The position numbers were made by a program, and so were the translations under genes. Source: Variovorax boronicumulans NBRC 103145 (GTDB taxonomy: Bacteria; Pseudomonadota; Gammaproteobacteria; Burkholderiales; Burkholderiaceae_C). From it: DNA of 49,277 bases. Numbering within the stretch: the first letter of the stretch is position 1; each line of letters begins with the position of its first letter. The DNA lies in contig NZ_BCUS01000041.1 in assembly GCF_001591345.1 (NCBI RefSeq), forward strand, positions 1 to 49,277, read 5' to 3'. This document shows positions 42,415 to 49,277 of the stretch, in pieces. The notes under the pieces were generated by a model. It was not told the origin of the DNA, ran no database searches, and was given only the letters and a program-made list of their open reading frames with translations.

Positions 42415-42807
42415 ATGAAACTCGGCTACACCATCGTCTACGTTCCCGACGTCGCCCAGTCGCTGAAGTTCTTCGAGCAAGCCTTCGGCCTGACCACGCG
42501 CTTCCTGCACGAATCGGGCACTTATGGCGAACTCGAAACTGGCGAGACCACGCTGGCGTTCGCCGCGCACGCGCTCGGTGATTCCAACTTTCCGGGTGGG
42601 CATGTCGCCGCCTCGGATTCCGTGCAACCGTTGGGCATGGAGCTGGGCCTCGTGACGCCCGACGTGCCCGCCGCGCACAGCCGCGCAATCGCAGCCGGCG
42701 CCACGCAGCTGTCGGCGCCGGTGACCAAGCCCTGGGGGCAGGTGGTCTCGTACGTGCGCTGTCCCGACGGCACGCTGGTCGAGCTGTGCTCGCCCATCGG
42801 CGGCTGA
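42415..42807 (+). CDS. VOC-superfamily protein (glyoxalase/bleomycin-resistance type)
   Basis: A single-domain VOC protein of 130 residues with two beta-alpha-beta-beta-beta units: LGYTIVYVPDVAQSLKFFEQAFGLTTRFLHES in the first, and LGLVTPDVPAAHSRAIAAGATQLSAPVTKPWGQVVSYVRCPDGTLVELCSP in the second. The Glu in VELCSP is the usual metal ligand, while the first-strand His is replaced by Tyr. The reaction is unknown. It lies 21 bases after the helix-turn-helix gene and may be cotranscribed with it. Confidence 0.87.
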   Translation: MKLGYTIVYVPDVAQSLKFFEQAFGLTTRFLHESGTYGELETGETTLAFAAHALGDSNFPGGHVAASDSVQPLGMELGLVTPDVPAAHSRAIAAGATQLSAPVTKPWGQVVSYVRCPDGTLVELCSPIGG

Positions 42808-42842
42808 CTGGCGCCCTGCCCGGCTAGCTGGTCAGCCGGCGC

Positions 42843-43799
42843 CTACCGGAGATAGTTGCCGATCCACGTGCCGGCCTTCGTGATGTAGCCACGAACACCG
42901 TCGCGCACGACCTCGAGCACCTGCGGATCGAACGACAGGTCGATGTCGTCGTACACGGGGTCGATGACCACGTCGCCCGTGGCATCGATGCATCCCCATT
43001 TGTTGTTGGTGTGCAAAAAGACGGCGAATCCCGCGTAGCAGAAGCTCGACAGGTCGTCGAAGACGGGCTCGATCGCCACATTCCCGGCCGTGTCGATGAA
43101 GCCCCATTTCTCCCCGATGCGGACTTTGGCCAGTCCGTTCCTGGCGAAGCCGGAAGCCTCCACATAGCGGGCCGGAATTCGGGGTTCACCGCTCGCGTCC
43201 ATGTAGCCATGGCGATGGTTGCCTCCCTTGAAGGTCGCCAGCCCGCACGCATCGAACTCACCGAATGTCTTGAATGCCGGGCGCAGCACTTCCTTGCCGG
43301 TGACGTCGATGAATCCTGTGAAGTCGGCGCGCCTGGCCTTGGCGAGACCATTGACGGCGAATGCACCGATCCCGTCGTAGAGGGTCGGAACCACCAGTTC
43401 CCCTCGGACATCGATGCATCCGCAGGTGCCTTCCGGGGTCCGGATCATCGCGAGGCCCGAGTCGTCGAACGAGCGGGCATACTCAAAAACCGACGCGAAG
43501 ACCTTGCGGCCCTTGGCGTCCACGAAGCCGTGCTGAAACAGCTGTTCCCGGTCGAGGATCACCTTGGCGATGCCCTGGCTGGAAAAAGCCTCGGCCTGAT
43601 GGAACGACGGGCCGACCACGGTGCGACCCGTTCGATCGATGAACCCGAGGCCGGTTTCGCTTTCGAGATCCAGCCGCGCAACCGCAAGGCCGTTCGTGGC
43701 AAAAGGCCCGACGTCATGGAACTGCGGAGGAACAACGACCTCCCCTCCGAGATCGATAAATCCGAAGAGGCCGCTCGTGGCGGATCTGATGAGAAGCAT
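42843..43799 (-). CDS. WG-repeat protein
   Basis: The 318-residue protein consists almost wholly of eight to nine WG-type beta repeats of about 35 residues. Each has a GFID or GCID core and a following V-V-x-P-x-F/Y (for example FGFIDLGGEVVVPPQF, WGFIDTAGNVAIEPVF, WGCIDATGDVVIDPVY). Such proteins probably form a propeller or solenoid for protein contact. No signal peptide is seen (MLLIRSATSG), so it should be cytoplasmic. It converges with the VOC gene. Confidence 0.88.
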   Translation of the reverse strand: MLLIRSATSGLFGFIDLGGEVVVPPQFHDVGPFATNGLAVARLDLESETGLGFIDRTGRTVVGPSFHQAEAFSSQGIAKVILDREQLFQHGFVDAKGRKVFASVFEYARSFDDSGLAMIRTPEGTCGCIDVRGELVVPTLYDGIGAFAVNGLAKARRADFTGFIDVTGKEVLRPAFKTFGEFDACGLATFKGGNHRHGYMDASGEPRIPARYVEASGFARNGLAKVRIGEKWGFIDTAGNVAIEPVFDDLSSFCYAGFAVFLHTNNKWGCIDATGDVVIDPVYDDIDLSFDPQVLEVVRDGVRGYITKAGTWIGNYLR

Positions 43800-43861
43800 G
43801 GACTCTTTCGCTGTACCGAGGGACAGTCGAAATGATACGGAGGCTTCTCAGGCGCAGATTT

Positions 43862-44893
43862 CTAGTCGATCAACGCCACCGCCCGCCGCGCAAACCCCGC
43901 GGCCTGCGCGCCCACCTGCACCGCATCTGCCGCCGCCGCGCTGCCGCTCTTCGCGCGCGCCGCGATGCCTTCGAGGATCACGGCGAAGCGGAACAGCGAG
44001 AACGCCAGGTGGAAGTTCGTCACCGGCTCGGCGCAGCCGCCGGCCTGCTGGTAGTGGGCGATGTACTCGGCCTGCGTGGGAATGCCTTCGGCCGCGAGGT
44101 CGATGCCCTGCATGCCCTCGAACTCGTCGGCGCCGGTGTGCCAGGCCATGCAGTTGTAGGCCACGTCGGCCAGCGGGTGGCCCAGGGTGGACAGCTCCCA
44201 GTCGAGCACGGCGATCACGCGCGGCTCGGTGGGGTGGAACATGAGGTTGCCGAAACGGAAGTCGCCGTGCGTGATGGTGGTCTGGTCGCCCGGCGGCAAG
44301 TTCGCGGGCAGCCAGGCGATGAGGCGGTCGATGTTGGCGTCTTCGCGCGTACGCGAGGCCTCCCACTGCCGGGTCCAGCGCGCGATCTGGCGCTGGAAGA
44401 AGTTGCCGGGGCGGCCGTAGTCGGTGAGGCCCACAGCGGCAAGGTCGACCACGTGCAGGCGCGCCAGGGTTTCGGCCATGGCGAAGTAGTACGCGCGGCG
44501 CTCGGCGGGCGCGATGCCGGGCAGCGCGTAGTTCGACAACACACGGCCTTCGAGCTTGTCCATCACGTAAAAGGGCGTACCCACCACGGCGCGGTCGTCG
44601 CAGTACAGCACGGTGCGCGGCACGGGCACGTCGGTGGCGGCCAGTGCGCGCAGCACGCGGTACTCGCGGTCGACCGCATGGGCCGAGGGCAGCAGTTCTC
44701 CGGGCGGCTGCTTGCGCAGCACGAGCGCGCGGTTGTCGAAGTCGACGAAGAAGGTGGGGTTCGACTGACCGCCGCCGATGCGCGCCAGGCGCATCGGGCC
44801 TTCGAGCTCGGGCAGCGCCTGCCGCAGGTGGCGCTGCAGGCGGTCGGCGTCGAACTCGATGCCTGCTGGGGTGGCGTCTGCAGCTGCGCTCAT
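43862..44893 (-). CDS. APH-fold phosphotransferase (LvaA/ACAD10-like kinase)
   Basis: A protein of 343 residues with the aminoglycoside/choline-kinase fold: nucleotide loop RIGGGQSNPTFFV, Lys61 in LVLRKQPPG, catalytic loop HGDFRFGNLMF (His209, Asp211) and metal Asp231 in VLDWELSTLGHP. Homologues next to acyl-CoA dehydrogenase genes phosphorylate 4-hydroxyacyl-CoAs (LvaA of Pseudomonas putida; kinase domains of human ACAD10/11). It overlaps the enoyl-CoA hydratase gene by 4 bases. A second kinase of the same type begins this operon at the right edge. Antibiotic resistance is unlikely in this context. Confidence 0.87.
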   Translation of the reverse strand: MSAAADATPAGIEFDADRLQRHLRQALPELEGPMRLARIGGGQSNPTFFVDFDNRALVLRKQPPGELLPSAHAVDREYRVLRALAATDVPVPRTVLYCDDRAVVGTPFYVMDKLEGRVLSNYALPGIAPAERRAYYFAMAETLARLHVVDLAAVGLTDYGRPGNFFQRQIARWTRQWEASRTREDANIDRLIAWLPANLPPGDQTTITHGDFRFGNLMFHPTEPRVIAVLDWELSTLGHPLADVAYNCMAWHTGADEFEGMQGIDLAAEGIPTQAEYIAHYQQAGGCAEPVTNFHLAFSLFRFAVILEGIAARAKSGSAAAADAVQVGAQAAGFARRAVALID

Positions 44894-45699
44894 GGCCGGC
44901 GGAACACGGGCTCGCGTTTCTCCAGGAAGGCTTTCACGCCTTCGGCGAAGTCGGGCCGGTCGATCAGCTCTCGCTGGCGCTCGGCCTCGTGGCGCATCTG
45001 GCCGACGAGCGACTGGCTCGCGGCCGATTCGTACACGGCGCGGATCTCGTGCGCGGCGTGTGCAGGCAGGCGCGCGAGCCGCTGTGCAACGGCCACGGCC
45101 TGGGCGCGCAGTTCGGCGTCGTCCACGCAGGCCCACACGAGGCCCCATTGCGCGGCCTGTTCGCCCGACAGGCGCTCGCCGAGCAGCGACATGCCAATGG
45201 CTCTTGCGCGGCCCACGAGCCGTTCGAGGAACCAGGTGGTGCCCAGGTCGGGCACGATGCCCAGGCGCGGCATGAAGGGCAGGTAGAAGTACGCGGAGCG
45301 CGCCACCAGCACGACGTCAGCGGCCAGCGCCACGCCCACGCCGGCACCTGCAGCGGGGCCGTTGATGGCGCTCACCACGGGGAAGGGCATGCTGCGCAGG
45401 TCTTCGATGAGGCGGTTCGACATCGCCTCCATCGCGTCGGCCGTGCGCTGGCCCAGGCTGCCGGGCGCGCTGGCGTCCATGCTGCCGAGGTCGGCGCCCA
45501 CGCAGAACGATTTGCCGACGCCGGTGAGCACCACGGCGCGCACCTCGCCTTCGTCGCGCAGCTGTGCGAGCCGCTGGCGCAGGGCCTCCTGCAGCGGCTG
45601 GGTGAGCGGGTTGAGCCGCTTGGGAATGTTGAAGCTGAGGATGGCGACGTCGCCGTCTCGCTCGTACAGAAGGGGGTCCTGGTCGTCAGGCTGGCTCAT
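44890..45699 (-). CDS. enoyl-CoA hydratase/isomerase family protein
   Basis: A crotonase-fold protein of 269 residues. Oxyanion-hole segments are KSFCVGADLGSM and SAINGPAAGAGVGVALAADVVLVAR. The catalytic region reads RLGIVPDLGTTWFLERLVG, with Asp151 where classic hydratases have Glu, as in PaaG-type isomerases. It may therefore isomerise or hydrate an unusual enoyl-CoA. The ATG at 45699 is preferred over a TTG at 45729. It sits between a binding-protein gene and a kinase gene in the operon. Confidence 0.9.
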   Translation of the reverse strand: MSQPDDQDPLLYERDGDVAILSFNIPKRLNPLTQPLQEALRQRLAQLRDEGEVRAVVLTGVGKSFCVGADLGSMDASAPGSLGQRTADAMEAMSNRLIEDLRSMPFPVVSAINGPAAGAGVGVALAADVVLVARSAYFYLPFMPRLGIVPDLGTTWFLERLVGRARAIGMSLLGERLSGEQAAQWGLVWACVDDAELRAQAVAVAQRLARLPAHAAHEIRAVYESAASQSLVGQMRHEAERQRELIDRPDFAEGVKAFLEKREPVFRRP

Positions 45700-45736
45700 G
45701 GGTGGGCTCCGAAAGGTATGAGTAGACAAGTGGGGT

Positions 45737-46954
45737 TCACTTCATGTTCAGCGCGGGCCCGACCGGGTCGAGGTCCACGCCGTTGAAGCGCACGGGCTGC
45801 ATCGATGCATAGGCGTGCAGGTCGGCGGCCGAATTGGCCATGGCCACGCCGGGCAGCAGCATCGAGATGCGCGGGCTCTTGAGGGTGCTGGCGGCCACGC
45901 GCACGCTCTCGCGCGTGGGGTTGGCGCCGGCCTCGCGCAGCACGTGCGCCATGAGCTGCGCCACGATGTAGCCCGACACGCCACTGCCGTTGCTCGGGTC
46001 GACACCGCTGGCGTGGGTCTTGAGCAGCTCGAGGTACTCGAGCACCTCGGGGTCGCGGCTCCAGCGCGGGCTCATGGGCTCCTTGTAGACGGCGAGCGCG
46101 ACCACGCCCTTGGCCTTGTCGGCGCCCGCGGGCTCGAAGGCCATCTTCACGGAGGCGGCGGCAAAGTTGAGGTAGCGGTCGGGCGTCCAGCCCACGTCGG
46201 CGACCTTGCGGATGGCCTGCGCGGCGGTGCGCGCGGTGGCGGCCATCACGAGCACGTCGGCACCCGACGACTTGAGCTGCACCACCTGCGAATCGACGGT
46301 GGGGTCGGTCACCTCGAAGGTGGCCTGCGCCACGATCCTGGCCTTGCCCTGCTTGGACAGGCCTTCCTGCAGGCCCTTGAGCACTTCGCGCCCGAGGTCG
46401 TCGTTCTGCATGAGCACGGCAATCTTGGCGTCGGGGCGGTTCTCGATGATGTGGCGCGCGAACACGCGGCCCTCGCCCTGGTAGCTGCCGAGGAAGGGCA
46501 CGGTCCACGGGTACTTGGCGGCATCGTCGAACTGCGAGGCGCCCGACTGCACGAACAGCTGCGGCACTTTCTTGGCGTTCATGTAGCGCTGGATCGCCAT
46601 GTTGGGCGCAGTGCCCAGGTTGCCGAAGATGGCGAGCACCTGGTCTTCCTCGACGAGGCGGCGCGCCACCTCGACGGTCTTGGGCGGCGAGTACTGGTCG
46701 TCGTAGATCAACAGGCGCACCTTGCGCCCGTGGATGCCGCCCTGCTCGTTGAGTTTCTTGAAGTAGGCCTCGGCCACCTTGCCGACCACCGAGTAGCCCG
46801 ACACGGGCCCCGACAGCGGCATGGGCATGCCCAGCACGATCTCGGCGTCGCTCACGCCGGCTTCGGACTTCTTCTGGGCCAGGGCCGGCAGGCTGGTGCA
46901 GAGCGTGGCAAGGCCGGAAGCCAGGGCCGTGCGGCGGGAAAGCGGATGAACCAT
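45737..46954 (-). CDS. ABC transporter substrate-binding protein, LivK family
   Basis: A 405-residue protein with signal peptide (MVHPLSRRTALASGLATLCT, cleaved near ALAQ) and the LivK fold (VLGMPMPLSGPVSGYSVVGKVAEAYF, ILAIFGNLGTAPNMAIQRYMN with Val-Leu-Ala before it, AVLMQNDDLGREVLKGLQ). It is the third member of this family in the window and close to the pair at 18130-20652. It lies inside the kinase/dehydrogenase operon with no permease genes, suggesting that it delivers the acid substrate of this operon to a transporter encoded elsewhere. Confidence 0.9.
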   Translation of the reverse strand: MVHPLSRRTALASGLATLCTSLPALAQKKSEAGVSDAEIVLGMPMPLSGPVSGYSVVGKVAEAYFKKLNEQGGIHGRKVRLLIYDDQYSPPKTVEVARRLVEEDQVLAIFGNLGTAPNMAIQRYMNAKKVPQLFVQSGASQFDDAAKYPWTVPFLGSYQGEGRVFARHIIENRPDAKIAVLMQNDDLGREVLKGLQEGLSKQGKARIVAQATFEVTDPTVDSQVVQLKSSGADVLVMAATARTAAQAIRKVADVGWTPDRYLNFAAASVKMAFEPAGADKAKGVVALAVYKEPMSPRWSRDPEVLEYLELLKTHASGVDPSNGSGVSGYIVAQLMAHVLREAGANPTRESVRVAASTLKSPRISMLLPGVAMANSAADLHAYASMQPVRFNGVDLDPVGPALNMK

Positions 46955-47024
46955 GTCGCGTGTCTCCTTCTGTGTTGCTGAGTGGCCGGGTGGCCTGCGT
47001 CGTCAGTCGTCGTCGGAAAGCGGT

Positions 47025-48308
47025 TCAGGCCGTGGCCCGGTTCGGCCCCATGTAGCCGAAGAGGTGGCCCGCCACCTTGCGCATCTGGATCTCTTCCGAG
47101 CCCTCGGTGATGCGGTAGCGGCGGTGGTGGCGGTAGATGTGTTCGAAGGGCTTGTGGCGCGAGTAGCCGATGCCGCCGTGCACCTGCATTGCGCGGTCGG
47201 CGGCCTCGCACACCAGGCGGTTGGCCCAGTAGTTGCACATCGAGACCTTGTCGGACAGCTGCTTCTCGACCTGCGGCTTGGGCATCTGGTCCATCTGCCA
47301 CGCGGTCTTGAGGATCAACAGGCGCAGCATCTCGACCTGCGTGGCCAGCTCGACCAGCGGAAACTGGATGCCCTGGTTGCGCGCCAACTCCTCGCCGAAG
47401 GGCTTGCGCTCGCGCGCGTACTTGACGCTCTCGCGCACGCAGTAGTCGGCGGCGCCCAGGCTCGATGCGGCCTGGCGGATGCGGTTCTCGTGCACGAAGT
47501 GCTGGGCAATGGCCAGGCCGCCGTCGAGCGGGCCGAGCACGGCGTCTTCGGGCACCCACACGTTCGTGAAGCTCACGCGCGGGTGGTCGGTGGGCATGTT
47601 GAAGGTCCAGAGGTACTCCTCGATCTTCACGCCCTCGGCCTTCGCGGGCACGAGCAAGGCGCTGATGCCGCGCGCGTCGCCGTCGCGCCCGCTGGTGCGC
47701 GCGAACAGCACGCAGTGCGTGGCGGTGTGCATGCCGGTGGTCCACATCTTTTCGCCGTCGATGCGAAAGCCGGCGCGGCCGAGGCGTGCTTCGGGCACGG
47801 CGCGCGTTTCCATGTGGGTGGCATCGGAGCCGTGCTGCGGCTCGGTGAGGCCGAAGGTCAGGCGCACGCGCTCGTCGAGCATGCCCTGGATGAGTTCGTC
47901 GCACTGCGCGGGCGTGCCGAAGTCGCGGATGGCGAGCACGAAGGGGTTGTTGGCGACGATCGAATGCTCGTTCTGCAGGTCGTTGTGAAGACCCAGTCCG
48001 CGCGCGGCAAAGTGCTCGCGGATCACGGCCATCCAGAGGTTGCTGCCGTCGCGCCCGCCGAATTCGGCGGGCAATGCAAAGCGCAGGTGGCCCGCCCGGT
48101 CGGCGCGGTGGCGCGCCTCGGCCAACAGCGCTTCCCACTCGGGGCGCGGCAGGCCGCCGTTCTCGAAGTCGGTGCGGGCCCATTCGCGCCGGTGGTCGAA
48201 GAAGCGCTCGTTGTCGTCCTGCGCCTGCAGTGGCGCGATCTCGCGGTCGATGAAGGCGTCGAGTTCCGCGAGGTAATCGACGAGGTCGCGGGGCAGATCG
48301 AAGTCCAT
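47025..48308 (-). CDS. acyl-CoA dehydrogenase (LvaC/ACAD11-like)
   Basis: A flavoprotein of 427 residues. It has the substrate/FAD motif FGLTEPQHGSDATHMETRAV, NGEKMW-like RIDGEKMWTTGMHTATHCV, and the canonical catalytic Glu402 in RYRITEGSEEIQMRKVAGHL. It belongs to the large acyl-CoA dehydrogenases that accompany APH kinases. LvaC of P. putida acts on 4-phosphovaleryl-CoA, removing phosphate to give an enoyl-CoA or 3-hydroxyacyl-CoA. The gene is 3 bases after the small DUF6285-like gene and downstream of a kinase, the same order as lvaA, lvaB, lvaC. Confidence 0.9.
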   Translation of the reverse strand: MDFDLPRDLVDYLAELDAFIDREIAPLQAQDDNERFFDHRREWARTDFENGGLPRPEWEALLAEARHRADRAGHLRFALPAEFGGRDGSNLWMAVIREHFAARGLGLHNDLQNEHSIVANNPFVLAIRDFGTPAQCDELIQGMLDERVRLTFGLTEPQHGSDATHMETRAVPEARLGRAGFRIDGEKMWTTGMHTATHCVLFARTSGRDGDARGISALLVPAKAEGVKIEEYLWTFNMPTDHPRVSFTNVWVPEDAVLGPLDGGLAIAQHFVHENRIRQAASSLGAADYCVRESVKYARERKPFGEELARNQGIQFPLVELATQVEMLRLLILKTAWQMDQMPKPQVEKQLSDKVSMCNYWANRLVCEAADRAMQVHGGIGYSRHKPFEHIYRHHRRYRITEGSEEIQMRKVAGHLFGYMGPNRATA

Positions 48309-48311
48309 GGC

Positions 48312-48686
48312 TCAGTCTTTCTTCTTTGTGCCGCCGGCGTAGCCGGGCTGGTCGATGGCGAGCTTGTCGCGCGTGGTCTGGCGCAGGTGGTCGATCAGGC
48401 CGGGGGTGGCGGCGTCGAGTTCGCCTGAGGCGATGCGGGTGCAGAGCAGGCGGTTGGCTTCGGCCAGGTCGGTGGGTGCGCCGGGGCCCAGCAGCGTGTG
48501 CAGCCGCGTCAGTTCGCTGGCCTGCGCGACGGGGCCGAGTTGCACTTCGCGCCGCGCGATGTCGAGCGTGTTCGCGGCCACGCGCGCGTGGAACGCGACC
48601 TGCCCTTCGGTGGCCGGCACCACCTGCTCGCGCAGGAAGGCGGCGACGGCTTCGAGCAGCTCGGCGATGTCGGGGCGGTCCTGCAT
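48312..48686 (-). CDS. small helical protein, DUF6285/LvaB-like
   Basis: A protein of 124 residues, almost all helix: MQDRPDIAELLEAVAAFLRE, VAFHARVAANTLDIARREVQ, LAEANRLLCTRIASGELD and LIDHLRQTTRDKLAIDQPGY. These features match the small partner protein found between APH kinases and acyl-CoA dehydrogenases. In P. putida, LvaB is a small protein needed for kinase LvaA to work. Assignment to DUF6285 is from memory of the pattern and was not searched. Its ATG overlaps the kinase stop by one base (TGATG), so the two are cotranslated. Confidence 0.8.
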   Translation of the reverse strand: MQDRPDIAELLEAVAAFLREQVVPATEGQVAFHARVAANTLDIARREVQLGPVAQASELTRLHTLLGPGAPTDLAEANRLLCTRIASGELDAATPGLIDHLRQTTRDKLAIDQPGYAGGTKKKD

Positions 48687-49277
48687 CAGGCGGCCTCTTC
48701 CTCGGGGGCGAGCAGCGCCAGCAGGTCCGACTCGGCCTCCGACGCGCGGCGGCCGATGGCGGCCTTCTCCACATCGCGCTCGCGGCCGCTGAGCCAGGCA
48801 TGCACCATGGCCTCGCAGACGATGCCCCACTTGAGCGTGCCCAGCACCTCCCACCAACGCACGCGATCGGCATCGACCTGCCCGCCCTCGGCCATGTAGC
48901 CCTCGAACAGTTGCTCGCGCGTGCCGAAGCCGCCCACGGGCAGCGCGCCGTGGCCGAAGCGCCAGGAGCGCACGCACATCCAGCCGAGGTCTTCCATCGG
49001 ATCGCCGAAATGCGCCAGCTCCCAGTCGAGCACGGCGCGCAGGCCCTCCTCGCCGACCATCAGGTTGCCGTTGCGGAAGTCGCCGTGCACGAGCACCGGC
49101 GCAGGCACGTCGGCCGGCGCGTTCGCACGCAGCCAGCGGAACGCGAGTTCGAACACCGGGCGCGCGGTGCCGTGGCTGCGGTGCAGGCCGATCTGGAAGT
49201 CGAGTTCCGCGCGCGCGGCGGCCGTGCGCAGCGGCGGCAAGCCGTGCGCAGGCAGGCGATGGATGCGCGCCATGGCC
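48686..49277 (-). CDS. APH-fold phosphotransferase, LvaA-like (partial, N-terminus beyond right edge)
   Basis: The C-terminal 197 or so residues of an APH-type kinase are present and the frame is open to the window end. Catalytic loop HGDFRNGNLMV and metal-binding VLDWELAHFGDPMEDLGW are intact. The family is normally about 340-360 residues, so roughly 150 N-terminal residues lie outside. It is followed directly by the LvaB-like and LvaC-like genes, which points to a 4-hydroxyacyl-CoA kinase rather than drug resistance. Its sequence differs clearly from the other kinase at 43862. Confidence 0.87.
   Translation of the reverse strand, partial: AMARIHRLPAHGLPPLRTAAARAELDFQIGLHRSHGTARPVFELAFRWLRANAPADVPAPVLVHGDFRNGNLMVGEEGLRAVLDWELAHFGDPMEDLGWMCVRSWRFGHGALPVGGFGTREQLFEGYMAEGGQVDADRVRWWEVLGTLKWGIVCEAMVHAWLSGRERDVEKAAIGRRASEAESDLLALLAPEEEAA

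Noticed and set aside
43862..44893. Aminoglycoside resistance kinase
   Set aside because: The APH fold is present, but the operon context with acyl-CoA dehydrogenase, enoyl-CoA hydratase and a DUF6285-like protein argues for an acyl-CoA kinase.

Overview
The window looks like chromosomal DNA of a high-GC betaproteobacterium of the order Burkholderiales, most likely family Comamonadaceae (Variovorax/Acidovorax-like). This is inferred from the very high third-position GC, four Bug/TctC-type solute-binding proteins, three LivK-type binding proteins, several CoA-ester catabolic operons and a phenol-degradation operon. Nothing in the window gives a species name. Most of the sequence codes for aromatic and organic-acid catabolism.

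Layout. 1-1333: an ECF sigma factor translationally coupled to a single-pass membrane protein (both minus strand), the latter cut by the left edge. 1443-1645: a tRNA(CAT) with its promoter and a terminator. 1649-2042: a gene remnant, an inverted repeat and the hairpin that ends the next operon. 2071-14385 (minus): a complete phenol/catechol meta-cleavage operon in the order dmpKLMNOPQBCDEFGHI, with a sigma-54 promoter, an IHF site and an upstream activating sequence, then the regulator gene dmpR (14599-16272) on the same strand. 16445-20652 (minus): an AMP-forming acyl-CoA synthetase and two LivK-type binding proteins. 20893-29477 (plus): a CoA-ester catabolic operon of unknown substrate with two acyl-CoA dehydrogenase subunits, two CaiB-type CoA transferases, a nitroreductase-family protein, two single-hotdog proteins and two Bug proteins. 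29481-33648 (minus): two Bug proteins around an ADP-forming acyl-CoA synthetase, divergent from an AMP-forming CoA ligase at 33850. 35491-38648 (plus): a small secreted protein, an AraC-type regulator, an EamA exporter and a secreted alpha/beta hydrolase. 38671-43799: small and accessory genes, including a lower-GC pair (a histidine-containing multi-pass membrane protein and an exported partner), two helix-turn-helix proteins, a VOC protein and a WG-repeat protein. 43862-49277 (minus): an operon with two APH-fold kinases, a small DUF6285-like protein, an acyl-CoA dehydrogenase, a LivK-type binding protein and an enoyl-CoA hydratase. It resembles the lvaA-lvaB-lvaC logic for 4-hydroxyacyl-CoA catabolism.

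How the genes work together. Phenol is hydroxylated to catechol by DmpKLMNOP. Catechol 2,3-dioxygenase DmpB, kept active by ferredoxin DmpQ, opens the ring. The product goes through the dehydrogenase branch (DmpC, DmpI, DmpH) or the hydrolase branch (DmpD). DmpE, DmpG and DmpF then yield pyruvate and acetyl-CoA. DmpR should sense the phenol directly and drive the operon through sigma-54. The flanking operons appear to take up organic acids, activate them to CoA esters and beta-oxidise them, but their substrates cannot be read from sequence alone.
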